64,000 bases of DNA from Cunninghamia lanceolata. Lineage: Eukaryota > Streptophyta > Pinopsida > Cupressales > Cupressaceae. Positions 21,501 through 33,654 of this stretch are shown here, piece after piece; position 1 is the first letter of the stretch, and every line of letters starts with the position of its first letter. The DNA is taken from assembly GCA_027924645.1 (NCBI GenBank), contig BSBN01000242.1, positions 3,472,001 to 3,536,000 of the forward strand, written 5' to 3'. The translations under genes were made by a program, and so were the position numbers. Under the pieces are notes generated by a model. The model was not told the DNA's origin. It was given only the letters and a program-made list of their open reading frames with translations, and ran no database searches.

Positions 21501-23414
21501 GAGTCCGTAAATACTTCTAGCCCTTGTGTAGTAAGTGTTATTCCTTGTGATTACTAGCGTATTGTTAATAATGATATAGTTAATAACTTGTAATTTTCGT
21601 GCCAAGTTGTTAAGACGGAGTCACTTATTTTTTATGATTGTGATTAGGAATAAAATTAATAGGGTTTGGAATAATAGTTTTTAGACCTTGAAGTTGAGTA
21701 GGAGATTGTTGAAATCTTTCTTTTTAATCCATGTTAGTATAGATATTTTCTCATTAAGCTTGTATTAAATAGAGAGTAAGAATTAAATGTATTATTGGAT
21801 TTTTGTCTTATTTAGTCTCTTTAATTGTCGTCATTTCAGTCTAATAATGTCCAACCAATATTCTTGTAGTGCAGTTTTGTGTCTTGTAAGGTTGGAGTTC
21901 ATTTTGTCATTAATGCAAGGAAGTATGAATATTTTGGTTATGGGTTGTAATGTTGTATTTACCTTTTTATTGGAATGGTTTAATTTCACAAACCTTGTCC
22001 GGTATTAGTTAGAAGTCATCCTTGGGACAAAATTGGTTATTTTATCAACTTGTATTACGGATGGTATTGAGCTAGCTTTTCTTTCTCTTCATCCCTTGTT
22101 GATCTTATAATATTGTCATGGTCATTGAAACCTAGTTTCCCTATCGGGAAAGGTGTAGTTGTAACTGGGTAAAGAATTCAATTACCAACTCCAGAGGTCT
22201 AACCGTTTGGGTATTCAACTTGATACTTGTGTCATATTATTTCATGATGTATTATGTGAATTTGAGGGGGACAATGGGATTTATATTGTTGTGGTCAAGT
22301 GAATGGCTTGTGTATTGGATCAGAATCTATTGTAAACCTTGTCCTTGCGTATTGTGGTTTTGGATGATTGGTCAGAGATTGCTAGGAGAGTGGCTTTCAT
22401 GGTGGGGCCAGTGCCAGAGGGGTCACCTGGGTAACCCCATGGAAGTTGTAAGCAACTAATAACTTAATAACTTATTTAGGAGGGTTGGGGTAGTAAATCA
22501 CATAACAAAATAAGTAAGATACCTCACCCATGCCTTAAGTGCTCTCGCAAGCTAAGGATGGGATGAGAAGGCTTGGTTGGCAAGGTCGACATCCTTGTCT
22601 TCATGAGAGGACATGTCGGCTCTGCATGTGTCACCCTATGGGGTCGGTGCCTAGAGAGAGGCTTCCAGGGTAACCATAGATGGGGGCCGGCTTCTAGTGA
22701 GAGATAGCCTAGGTAACCCATGCTAGGACCATGTGATGACACTCTCCTTATGCAACTTAGTTACTTCCTCTTTACCTTTGTTGTTACCTCTGGAGTGCAG
22801 ACTTGTCTTCATGGTTGCTCTTAGCTTGATGTTTTGATTTGTCTTGTTTTGGTGAGTTCTGTCATGTCTGTGCAGTCTTGTTATCCTGTTTGTCTGCATG
22901 GAGTCTGGATCTTGTGATTGTGTTCATGATTGTAACCTTGACCTAGTAGAGACTCATTGTTATCTCCTAGCTCGGAGGGGTGGACCTTAGGGTTCCACAC
23001 GGTTGGGAGGTAGAGCTATCCATTGGTTCTTTTGGATGTTGTTTCGAGATCAGTACAGAAGTGTTCCAGTTCCAGAGTTGTTCTGCACCTTCAAGTTACT
23101 GCATACATTCATAATTGTATTATCTGTAAACTGATGTAAAAGGTCTTGTAATCTTGAATTGAAACTTGTAATGATTCATCTCTGTTAATGTATAATGAAT
23201 TATTCTTCTGTTGTATCATGATGCATATCATTTATATGGTTTTAAATCTTATGTGATGTAGTTATGTTCCCTAGAAGTGTTAGTTGTTCATTTCATGTTG
23301 TTATTAGTGCAGTTATATCTGATGTATAATGCATTTCCTTATTTCAAAAAAAAATTTCTATAATATTATCACTTGTTAGTCTAGCACTCTAGGGTTGCAT
23401 GGCAAGGAATCACA
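18533..23414 (+). repeat. Solo LTR of the long-LTR gypsy family, inserted in gypsy C pol
   Basis: It starts TGTAATGCCCC and ends with a damaged copy of the family end (CAAGGAATCACA). It is flanked by TTTTA at 18528-18532 and 23415-23419. It shares blocks with the LTRs of A and B: GCAGGTACCGGGCCTCGACT near 18975, three stem-loops at 22394-22721, and GTGGACCTTAGGGTTCCAC near 22980. There is no internal domain between the two target copies, so it is a solo LTR made by LTR-LTR recombination. At 4.88 kb it is about as long as a complete internal region of this family. Confidence 0.9.
22394..22721 (+). other. Three-stem-loop region in the solo LTR
   Basis: Stem 1 is at 22394-22445 (CTTTCATGG ... 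CCATGGAAG with one G.U), stem 2 at 22636-22679 (CTATGG/CCATAG), stem 3 at 22680-22721 (ATGGG/CCCAT). Each encloses a GGCC or GGTC block and a GGTAACC. The arrangement matches A and B. Confidence 0.6.
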
Positions 23415-23419
23415 TTTTA

Positions 23420-25262
23420 ACTCCATTAGTTATGTAGTGGTTATTCTATAGGGGGCTTTAGAAATAGGGTCTGACCCAAGAATAATATCAATGGCGAAAT
23501 CAAAGGCTCTTTTAGGAGGTAACCTCGGTAGTTCATCTGGAAATACATCCTCAAAGTCTCTAAGGAATGGATACCTATTCATATCTGATCTTTTCTGACC
23601 TATGGACTCCTTCATCCCAACTTCATTAAGTTTCTAGGATTCATAAAACATTAAGTCATCCTGGAAGTAAATTTCCTCAATCTCATCTAGTTTTTCCATT
23701 TTGACAGCAAAAAGCTGGTATCCTTTCCTTTGGGCTCTTTTCATTTGCAAGGCAGAAATTCACCTTAATTTGACTTCCCTAGGTTTCCCTTGGAGAAATA
23801 CTTTGTTTTCTAAATTATCTAGACACTCTACTGTTTTGGCATAACAATCCACTTTGGTTCGATGTATCCAAAGCCAATTTATCCCTAGGATGACATCATA
23901 TGAGCCTAGTGGGGCTACATAAAGATTTACTTCCATGAAGAAGCTTAGAAGTTCAACCCTAGCTTCAAACATGCATTGCTCTACCTGAGCCTTGGTATGA
24001 TTTGCATATTCTACAGACCAAGTGTTTTCCATGACTCCTACCTTTCTAGGAATTTTATTTACAATTTTAGGGAAAACAAAGCATTCCATAGCACCAATAT
24101 CAATCAAGATTGAAACTAGAACTCCTAATAAAATACTTGTCTCAATGAGAGTTATTTGGTACTCAGCTTGCTAGTTGTCCAAGGCTGCATGGATGCGTTG
24201 TTGGAATGCCACTTGCTAAGAAGGTAGAGGGTTTCCTCTTGGTTGTGCTCCTTGTGCTTTGTTGGGCTACTGATTGGCGTAGTGATATCCACCACAAGTG
24301 TAGCATCCACCCACTGGTCCTCGCCTCTCATGAGGTTTACCAAAATTTTCTCCATTCTTCATGGAGTGATTATTCCCTTTTTTCTTTCCCTTGGACTTAG
24401 TTTGTTTATTCTTGGCCCCTTTGTCATTTTTCTCAATATATTCCTATTTCTTCCCCTTTTCTTAGAGGACTAAGAAGATTGAGACCAATGATATCTCTTT
24501 TGATTTCTTTCCCTATAAGCTGACATAGCCTTCAGTTTCTATTCTTGCTTAATGGCCTTATCGTAGACCCGGTCCATAGTGGTAGGACCATGAACATTAA
24601 CCTCGCCCCCAATTTGGGCGTTTAACCCCGTTATAAACTTTTGAATGTGAAATCTCTCATCTTGTTGATACTACGGCACATACTTAAGCAAGCAGGTGAA
24701 TTTTTCCCAATATTCATCTATTGACAAGTCGGCCTGCTTTAGATTCTAAAAATCTATGAATTTTTTTATCATAAAACAACTATGACAACCATCTTTACCT
24801 AAAGATTTCCACGAATATGGCCCAAGTAGGGCTTGTAGACCACAAGCCCAGTTCCATCTTTTTATTCATCAACCACGTGGATGCTTCACCTATTAGTTGG
24901 TATGCTCCCCATACCACCTTTGTGATTTCATTATAGTTTTTGATTTCAAAATACTCCATTTCCGTAAGCCATGCCTTCGCAGCATCTCCGCTTATGAGAT
25001 AGTTCCATAGACATAAGGATCCTCTTAACCCCTTCTTGTCTAGCCTTGGAGTTGTTTTCCACATGCTCACTTTGGGTGGTGTCATTATGACGTTCTCCGT
25101 CATCACCCCATCATAAGCATCCCACCTAGCTTCTAATTGATCTCTTACTTCCTATTCGAGAGTTTCTACCCTCATCCTTGTTTCTTTCAACAAAGTCAAG
25201 ATTTGGTCTAACTTAGACTTGGATTGCCCTGAAGGTGCTCCTTCATCCTGGCTATCCCCCAT
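23420..25262 (-). pseudogene. Gypsy C gag, protease and start of RT
   Basis: The likely gag ATG is at 25262 (reads MGDSQDEG). A retrotransposon-gag region at about 25110-24700 contains WLTEMEYFEIKNYNE. A single knuckle-like CYTCGGYHYA is near 24290. The retropepsin-like part at 24107-23760 has the catalytic triplet reading DIG instead of DSG/DTG (SILIDIGAMECF), then GSYDVILGINWL. The link to RT (FPDELPRLPPKR, then SKAPYRITTT) runs to 23420, where the solo LTR begins. Several single stops (for example TAG near 24165) break the frame. The protease change would probably abolish activity. Confidence 0.85.
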
Positions 25263-25968
25263 TCTAGTTCTAATCTAAACCTTTGCTATAATCTACTTCT
25301 TCCTTAAGTTTGTAGGTTAATCATAGATTAGTTTTTCCATGCCATTTAACTCATTCATTTTACAAATCTATTCACATTCATGTAATCTTTAACAAGAAAG
25401 GAAATATTGTCAAAATTTCCATGGCATTGCAGTTTCCATTGGATTACATATAATCCACCAAAATTACAAAATTGTATTTACACCTTGCTACTGCAAATCA
25501 TTTATAAACTGGGATAACTTCCCATGTTCACATTTTATTTTTAGTCTTAGGAGGGGAGGATACACACTAGTACTCCTTCCCAATCTCCTTAAGTACATTA
25601 CAAACTTTAGGGGTATTTCCCTTAGCTGGTGCTTGAGGGTGTTTCTAACGCATCAATAGAGTTGGGGGTAACCATCCTTTCTACTTTCCTTAACTCCTGC
25701 TTGATGTGTTTCATAGCATCAATGAAGGTTTCCTCATTAGTTAACCATGCTCCTACCAGACAGCTAGTCTGTTCAAGTTTCTTCATCTTCAAGGCTTGTG
25801 CCTTCAAGATCTTCTGTTGTCATAGGTAACATCTATGTTCCGTTACCTTCTTTCAAGGTGTTGTTCTAATTATTACCATTCTGGCATAGAACATCCAAAC
25901 ATTAGCACACTTAATGTTGGACACCAATAATCATCAGTAGTGAGCTCATAGGTCCATGTATTGAACCT

Positions 25969-25984
25969 GGTAGCTCTGATAACA
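25969..25984 (-). promoter_or_regulatory. Primer binding site of gypsy C
   Basis: The minus strand reads TGTTATCAGAGCTACC just inside the right LTR, one change from the usual TGGTATCAGAGC start. It sits two bases from the LTR edge. Confidence 0.75.
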
Positions 25985-25986
25985 TA

Positions 25987-26467
25987 TGTAACATTGCTAT
26001 CCATAATGCTCAAGATTAACTTAAAAATTTATCTTAATCGAGAGTTAGTTAACAACATGATTATGCAAATCAATTCTTAACCATAAAGAATCATTATCTT
26101 TTCATCAATTAAGCATGTCATTCTAATCAGAATATAACAAAGCTTACAATACAATAATCATTTACAAATCTTTAGTGAGTAGCCATCACTAATCATGTAC
26201 AAGTTATGCCCAAGGCATCATAAATCAATTCATATATTACAATAGACTATCTGGTCATAAATGCAAACATTGTATCTAGAACCAATGACATCTGTCTCCA
26301 TGAGCCTCAGCTTGTCTCATGCTTGGGAAGGAGAGCATCATCCTGGTGCTTTTCCACCAACCACAGACATGCGGTCCCCCGCTCAACTTCCAAATTGGAA
26401 GTGGCCCTACCCTTCACGGAAAGGTTAGATATTAGGAATCCTTAGGTTAGCCATCTGAGTATCTAGT
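25987..26467 (-). repeat. Part of the 5' LTR of gypsy C
   Basis: It begins TGTAACATTG next to the PBS and runs until the CACTA end at 26468. No gene is seen. The rest of this LTR should lie beyond the CACTA element, outside the window. Confidence 0.6.
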
Positions 26468-26559
26468 CACTAGTAGAAAAACATGAAAAAATGACTGAAA
26501 AAACTACCAAAAAATTGTCATGTGATCAGCAGTTTGGTCATGTGACCATTGGTAGTTTA

Positions 26560-26960
26560 TTTCCAGTCATTTATCTCGCAACCAAATTTATGACCAAAAA
26601 AATTTTAGTCATTAATTTGGTAGTACATTTAGTCATTAATTTTGTAGTATATTTAGTCATAAATTTGGTAGAATATTTAGTCATTAATTTGGTAATATAT
26701 TTAGTCATAAATTTGGTAGTATATTTAGTCATCAATTTGGTAGTATATTTAGTCATGTGACCATTGGTAGTTTATTGCCAGTCATTTATCTCGTGACCAA
26801 ATTTATGACTAAACAAATTTTAGTCATTAATTTAGTCATCAATTTGGTAGTATATTTAGTCATCAATTTGGTAGTATATTTGGTAATCTGGTAGTATATT
26901 TAGTCATCAATTTTTGTCAGTTGGTGGTATATTTAGTCAGTTGGTAGTTTATTTAATTGT
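26560..26960. repeat. Subterminal repeat array of the CACTA element
   Basis: At least a dozen copies of a 24-25 bp unit near TTTAGTCATTAATTTGGTAG, with an ATATT or TATAT joiner. The block that holds GTGACCATTGGTAG occurs twice (about 26535 and 26755). Open frames across it on both strands are repeat artefacts. In CACTA elements such arrays bind the transposase. Confidence 0.8.
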
Positions 26961-27308
26961 TTTTGAGGTTTAAACATAAAACACAAAAAAACATAATCAA
27001 TCATTCATTTGCACACAATGAAACATCTATTAAGAAGGCAAAATACTGAAATTTTATTGAGAAAAGGTGTTTTTACAGCAGATACAAGACTTAAATATGT
27101 CTTTGCTTTGAAAAATGTGTTACAAAGTGTGTTTCTCAATGTTGTGACTGAGAAAACTGAGTTACAATGCTCTATTTTTTGCTTATACAACTCTAAAACA
27201 TGAAAGAACTACTTGCAAAATGAAGCCTAAATATTTCATCATGGGCTTTTACATCTCAAAATATGAATAAATGTATCAAAACTTGCTTAATATTGCTAAT
27301 TGTTGTAT

Positions 27309-27998
27309 TACTTCTTCTTTGCTACATCTCCTGCCTTGGTCTGCACAAACAGAACCCAGCAATGCAATAAGTAAATTGCCCCTTTGTAACAAAAAGCAAA
27401 TAAGTAACTTACTTTAACATGTTCTTTGAAAGAATATTTACCTTCTTGACTCCACGGATCTTCTTAGATCTATTTAGACAGAGTAAGTCAAAATAGATAA
27501 TATAAATAAAATATGAAATAGTAGTAAGCTGTAAAAAATAGACAACACAAATTTACATGGAAAATCTAATTTGTACCAGGAAAAACCACTAGCAAATATC
27601 TCTCAATAATTTTATACTTAGAAGAAATTTGTTGTTACAAAATTTTACTATGCATTTGCATTCAAGATCAATCCCACACTAACATATAAATAGTCTTCAA
27701 ATATTAAAGAATTTTACAAACTGAATGCACTAATACTAAATGGAACTCAATAGCATTAATGCAATAAGATCCACCTTACACTATATGTATCTTACACATA
27801 GATACGGCAATAAAGATTGAAGCAGATTGAAAGACAGGAGGAAAACCAACAAATGGTACCAAAGAAGCAGTCAATCATGACAAGAAAGAAATATGCATAT
27901 TAAAAAAAGCTCACTTACACACCCTCCTTCTTGGTCTTGTGCTCCAGATACTTTCTCAAAATATCATCCACTGTTGGGTTATGTGGAAGATTAACCAA
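27309..27998 (-). pseudogene. Possible MRG-like gene fragment: three in-phase short exons
   Basis: Minus-strand exon 27919-27998 follows an AG acceptor (TTTTGATTGTAG) and ends at a consensus donor GTAAGT. It encodes 26 residues containing LPHNPTVDDILRKYLEHK and resembling the start of the MRG domain of plant MRG15-like (H4K16-acetyl/H3K36 reader) proteins. Two candidate exons follow: 27442-27469 (acceptor AG, donor GTAAAT) and 27309-27341 (acceptor TTTGTGCAG). Their phases fit exactly (80, 28 and 33 bp) and give a lysine-rich tail ending KKK and TAA. That tail does not look like the rest of an MRG domain, so the last two exons may be chance or a different source. Upstream exons are missing. 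It lies inside the CACTA element, which suggests capture; an intron of a broken host gene is the alternative. Confidence 0.45.
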
Positions 27999-28193
27999 CT
28001 ACAATCAAAACATTATGAACTATATATAACTTTGATGCTAAACAAATAAAACATCTAGACCATCACATACTAATCAAAACATAAGCATGTCAATTCTGGT
28101 AAAAATCTTCTAGTAAATGGCTGTGAAAGTCTAAATGATACATACTACTCAAAATATAAATTGAATATACATACTAGACTCAAGTTATAAAGA

Positions 28194-28372
28194 TATGCAC
28201 AAAATGGATTTTGCAAGGACACTCTCAAAATCTTTGAATTAATTAAGCACTCTGGAACATATCCTAACATTGTAAGCTTTGCTTGTATTCTAGGTGCATG
28301 TAGCCATGTAGGTTTAATGGATGAGAGCAATACATACTTCAATCACATTTGTAACCCTTATTGCATTACACC
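28194..28372 (+). pseudogene. PPR protein gene fragment, cut by gypsy A
   Basis: The plus strand encodes about 59 residues with the hallmarks of plant pentatricopeptide repeats of the PLS class: YAQNG near the start, P-NIVSFACILGACSHVGL, then YFNHI...ITP. PPR proteins bind organellar RNA for editing or splicing. An in-frame TAA lies two codons upstream, and the frame is cut at 28372 by the LTR of gypsy A (target copy ACACC). It lies within the CACTA interior and on the opposite strand from the MRG-like exons. No start, targeting peptide or further repeat remains. Confidence 0.75.
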
Positions 28373-31300
28373 TGTAATGCCCCTCGCTTTTTGCTTGTGA
28401 TAGATGTTATTTTCATATTTCCTATGACAGTTCTGGTATAGATGATAGTCTTATATTGCATGTTTACAGTTTCGAGATATTTGGACTAGTATGTTATGGT
28501 TTATGTTCTCCTTGATCATGATGGACATATTTGATGACTATAGATTTATGTTGCTCTGAGTTAATGTGTTATTCGATCATGTTTATGATGCATAGCTGGT
28601 AATGGATGTAGTTATTTAATGATGTGTTTACATGAATGGAACAGTGTCGCATTACTCATGTCCGAGTACCCTGCCACGCTGCGACTTCTGTTCATTGTGT
28701 CTGTGACTACATGTTTATATATGTATATATCCACAACCTTGTTGTTTGTTGCAGGATGCAGGTACCAGACATCGACTCCACCTGAACTACCAGGTCTGAG
28801 CGTGCCCTAGCCAATGGATTTGTTGATTAGAGTTAGTATAAGGTTCCCTATTTAGTCAACATCCTCAAGGAGGATGAGTTTCCAGTATTGTATCCTGTCG
28901 TCACTGTTAGCTGGACTGTTTGTCGTTATCTTGTCGTCATGTCCTGTGGCTTCACATGGGGTTAGGTATCATCCAGTAAGTTGGGTTTATCCAATCTAAG
29001 GTGTTGATTTAAGCCTGTTTACTACTTGATTATAAATAAGGTTAAAATTATGCTAATGTGAAATAAACTTTGGCTAAGGAAAGTATGTGTTGTTATTAAT
29101 TATAATTGTTTTAATTGTATGATAATTGGTAAATTATCATGAATTAGTAAATAAACAAATAAATTAGATAAATGATTAAATGAAATAATAAGTCACAAGA
29201 TTGTAAGTGGATTAAATTAAAAAGGAAATAAAATACATAAGTAAGATGATTAAACAATTACAATCTTGATAAAATGAATTGATAGTAATAAAGATAATAT
29301 TCTAAAGTTTAATAAATGGTGTTGTCGCCTGGTATCATGTAATCAGTATTTTGGGGATGTGCAAATTTAACTTCATGTGCCGTCAATTGCAATTGGAGGT
29401 TTGGGAATCCCTGGGTATAGTGTATTTTTGAATTCCATGAGAGAATGGGTTGTTGGAAGAAGAAAGGAATGTTTCTGCATTTACTTGAGGAAGTTCAACC
29501 CGTGTTTTGAGAAAGTGGGTTGTCGGGATGAGAGGATGTCTCCTGCATTTATTCGAGGAGAGAGAGTCCTGGTTGAGGAGAGGAAAAATAATTCTGGAAG
29601 AGAAGGGAAGGGGATTGGCATTTGGAGAGAAGACTCTGGTAAAAGCTTAAAAACTTCAGGTATGCACTATATATGTTTTATGCCTATTTCATATGAAATT
29701 TTAATAGAATCAGGTTAATTGTGTTTTCCTCCATTGATGAGATTTATTCAGGATTTGGTATTTAAATTCTTTAAAGGCGGACTTGAAATTACTCGTGATC
29801 TCTAGTCTATCTCTAGTTTTGAGGCTTGTCACAATCTTCCATGTGCTTGAGATACAATTGAATATCTCGAATCTGACATGCCCTTATACACTTGTTTGTA
29901 TTCTTAAATGCTGAGTTAAATTGTTCTCTGAAATTGAGTCTGCACCCCTTCTGTGGAAAATCACTTGTTGTGTTTTGTGATTCTTTATCTAACTTTTAGC
30001 CGAACAAAACAAATTGCACCCTTTAGATTTGTCCTGTGCATCTAATAGGGCACATAGACTAGTACTTATACAGAGCTCTGCTTTACCTTTGTTGATTTCT
30101 ATCTCAGAACCCTAGTGTAGTACTCATGTCACCCTTGTATATATATATATATATAATATAGGTATGCAGATATATATAAACTCCTGCCATCTGCAATTAC
30201 TTTAAATTCCTTGAGCCCTAACAATAAATCCACTCTGTAAAATTTGCATCCACATTTTGATCTTATGTCTACCTTTAGAATCGGTGTAATTAAGGAAGAA
30301 CTTCCTGCCTTACTAAGTCCTATAGCTATCCACATCCGTGGGTCTTTATTTACCTTTTTGAGGCATTATGCCCAACAGCAATCCTATCGATTTTCCCCTG
30401 GTAGACGACTGAATCTTCTTGGCTATCCCTCTTTTCATTCCCTGGCCGAACCTCTGCTACTTTCATTTGATTCATATTATCTCAGAAAGTTTAAACTGTG
30501 TAACATTTTAGAAGATTGCTTTGTGCTAAGCCAAATAAATAATGTGTGGTTTAAATAGGAATGTGAGTCGACTCCTGTTGGCAGTTGATCTTTATTTCCT
30601 AGTTTCTATGCCCTCTGTGTCTGGTAGACTGTGTCATCTGGTGTGGATGTAGAGTTATGGAAGAATCCTTGCTAATAGCGCTGCCACTTCTTTCTTAGTA
30701 TGCTTCGTTGGTTTCAAGTATTCTATGCCTTTTCTTTCAGTGAGGATCATGGGGTTAGGTTGCCTTTTGGAAAGTTGTGGGCTTAGCGAGAGGTCTATAG
30801 TAGTGGTCGTCTGTAGTAAGTGTGTTTTGATCAGAAACCGTGTGTGGAGTCATCTTCTGACAGTGGTGGCTTTGTTAACTTGAATGGTCATTGGCAACAA
30901 ACGTCTCTAATCTATTTCGGTGTTGGACTGCGAGCTTTGTAGGTGTCGTAGAAATGTTATACATTATGTCTTTGTTTCCTCGTAGATGTCTGGGCCGACG
31001 AAATGGTCAGTGAAGTCGACTACCTCAACATGGTGTTAAGTCATTGCTTATGTTCTTAAAGCCTCAGTTTATACTCCCTTGCCATAGTTAGACTGCTGTC
31101 TTTTTTGGCACTACGTATGGTCAGTGTTCGGCGCACTCGTTGTTAGGAAGTATTTGGCAAACGGTGCTGCCTATCTAGTGGTCGTCTTGGCCAATGGTCA
31201 AACTTGTAGCTTATGCATTTTCTTGGTGGTAGTCATTAACCTGAGGTGGTCGTGAGTCAAACGTCTTCTGTAGCAGGTCTGTGCGTCTCTCATTGTGCCC

Positions 31301-31491
31301 TTCCGTCGCCAATGAAGTTGTAGTCAGTCGAAACCTGCAGCCAAGAGCAAGCTTTGGAAGTTGCTTCCATTATGTCATTGTAGCCGTGAGGTGGTTAAGG
31401 AGAGTTGTCGTTGGGTAATTGCATTTTGAGAGTTTGTAGTTGTTCTGAGCTTTGGTCGTCGAGGGTATTTAGGTGGCCGACAGCGATTTAG

Positions 31492-31603
<112 letters not shown>

Positions 31604-32029
31604 TGAGACTTTTGTGTTAGAATGCTTAGATGGTAGATAGTGGTATACCTATAAACTCTTGCGAATGGGGAAGACATCTTCCCTTATAGAATCCGTTATG
31701 TGGCAATAATAGATGTGATCCTTGTGTATTAGTAAGTACCCACGTTTTGCGCCACATCTTATAAGCGGTTATTGTCTGGACATCCATTCTTTTACCTTAT
31801 AGAATCATCATGAGTTCAATCGATATCCTTATTAACTTCATGTCGTATTCATATGATCGGTCATAAAGAAAATTATATCTATTCCTTTATATTTTCACTT
31901 ATTATCTTGAGGAATACGTATTTGTTATGATTATTTATTTATAGTAGACTTGCTAATAGAGTGTAACGTTAATTATTTAATGACTTTGGATGAAAATATT
32001 GGTTATCAAATGATCTGTGGAATTTTATT

Positions 32030-32074
32030 ATCATCATCATCATCATCATCATCATTATTATTATTATTATTATT
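32030..32074. repeat. ATC/ATT trinucleotide microsatellite
   Basis: About nine ATC repeats run into six to seven ATT repeats, inside the A left LTR. Confidence 0.95.
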
Positions 32075-33327
32075 TGGGTCACGTGATTTATTTAAATCAA
32101 GCTATCGAAATTGATATAATCAAATTATTGGGTTTATTAATTTAGAATGTAAATGGAACATGATAAGGAAAGACTGTATATTAGATTGGAATAAATGAAT
32201 ATTCGATATGTTGAATAGTAGAGTGGATAAATGAAACTTAGTGTGGTATTGAAATATATCACCTTCTCTTTATAAATGACTTGTCGAACTAGATCCCATT
32301 TCCTTTGTAAATGTACTTGATTACTCATGAATGTTGTGATAGTAGACCAATAATAGTTGATCTATACGTATTTGTAATTGTTGTTTACGTAGAAGTGATT
32401 AAAATTGTTTCTTTCTTTTTACTTTTAAGTAAATAGGTTATTACGAGATATAGGTTTTTTTTTATAATTATAAATTAAACAGGAACCCTCAAGTTTATCC
32501 GTAAGAATGGAATTTAAATCACATTATCATTATTTAATTAATTTGATTTATAACACTAACAATAGTGGTTTACTTTAGTGATGTTAATGATATTTGTATC
32601 TTGTAAATCAATTAAATAATTATTTTAATAAATATTTACTTATAGTTCACTTTATTGTAATTATAGATTTATTCCTTAATAAGAATACAATCAAATGATA
32701 AGCTATATTTTAATGATTAATATACTATTGTAATAACTTAGTCAATTGCAATCTGCTATAGTGGATTAGTTGTAAGAAGGCATAATTTAATCATAAGTAT
32801 AATTGATTTCTCGTAATATGTTAATTCAATTTGTGGGTCATAAACCCATTCATATAGTCTTTTGATTTTGTATCTACTCGTGTGGCTAGAGTTCCAGAGG
32901 CTTAGCTTGGGATGTCTTGATTCCGTATATTGTGTTGATAGATATCTTGAGATCATGATGTTTTAAGAAGCATGTCGTCTCTAGTTATATATGAATTAAA
33001 AGACAAGGTGAATGATCAATGTACTTCTCTGTGGATGCCTTGTTGTATTGGTCTTGTATCGAGTTTGTGGTGAGTTGTGGAATGGGGTGACATGGAAACC
33101 ATAGAGATGTAATGCATATGTGTTGTTATGGGCAATGGTCTAGGAGTTCTGCCCTTATGATTATGTTTGGGAGGGTTAATGCCTTGCATTGTTATATATA
33201 CATGTTGATATAAGGATAGTTGTTATGCAAGATGGTCAATGCCTTGCATGGTTCCTGTGCCCTCATTGTCGTGATGATGTTGCTATGCTTGTTGTGTAGG
33301 GTCTTCTAGTTGTAGGTAAGGGAGTGG

Positions 33328-33654
33328 CTTCCAATGTGGGGCCAGTGCCAAGTGGCTAGCCAGGGTAACCCATTGGGAGTTGGTAAGTAAGTGATAACAT
33401 AATAATAAATCTAGGGGTTGGGTAGTTTTCACACTAACAAGATAATTAGATTCCTCACTCATGCTTGTAGTGCTAGTTCAAACTAAGGATGAGGGGAGAA
33501 GGCCTGGCCTGGTTGGCAAATCAACTTCCTTGTCATCATGAAAGGAAGGTGGATTCCGCATGCGTCACCTATGGGGCCGGTGTCTAGAGAGAGACTACCA
33601 GGGTAACCATAGATGGGGGCCAGTGTCTGGAGAGAGACTACCTGGGTAACCCAT
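33328..33654 (+). other. Three-stem-loop region in the A left LTR
   Basis: Stem 1 is at 33328-33379 (CTTCCAATG ... CATTGGGAG), stem 2 at 33569-33612 (CTATGG/CCATAG), stem 3 at 33613-33654 (ATGGG/CCCAT). Stem 1 differs from B on both arms in a way that keeps pairing. Confidence 0.6.

Larger units (their letters stand above)
14554..26467 (-). mobile_element. Gypsy C: old Ty3/gypsy (chromovirus-like) element
   Basis: Minus-strand order from right to left is PBS, gag, protease, RT, RNase H, integrase, chromodomain-like tail, PPT. Inner LTR edges are at 15764 and 25987. Pol is split between codons at 18532/23415 by a solo LTR, and the right LTR is split at 26468 by a CACTA end. Removing the solo LTR joins the RT frame exactly apart from the 5-bp duplication. 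It is heavily mutated and appears to be the oldest element here. Confidence 0.85.
26468..28372 (+). mobile_element. CACTA (En/Spm-type) transposon, left end and partial interior
   Basis: CACTAGTAGAAAAA is the typical terminal motif of plant CACTA elements. It is followed by a dense subterminal repeat array (26560-26960), as such elements have. The preceding AGT (26465-26467) would be one copy of the 3-bp target duplication. The interior holds gene-like fragments. Gypsy A interrupts it at 28373, and the right end is not in the window. No transposase (TNPA/TNPD) is seen in the part present, so it may be a gene-fragment-carrying element; without the other end this is uncertain. Confidence 0.65.

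Noticed and set aside
26571..26760. Repetitive proteins on both strands (MTKYTTK-type and LVINLVVYL-type)
   Set aside because: Products of the CACTA subterminal repeat array, not genes.
29377..29718. 113-codon ORF repeated at 47608-47949
   Set aside because: Both are the two LTR copies of chromovirus A; repetition is expected and no motif is seen.
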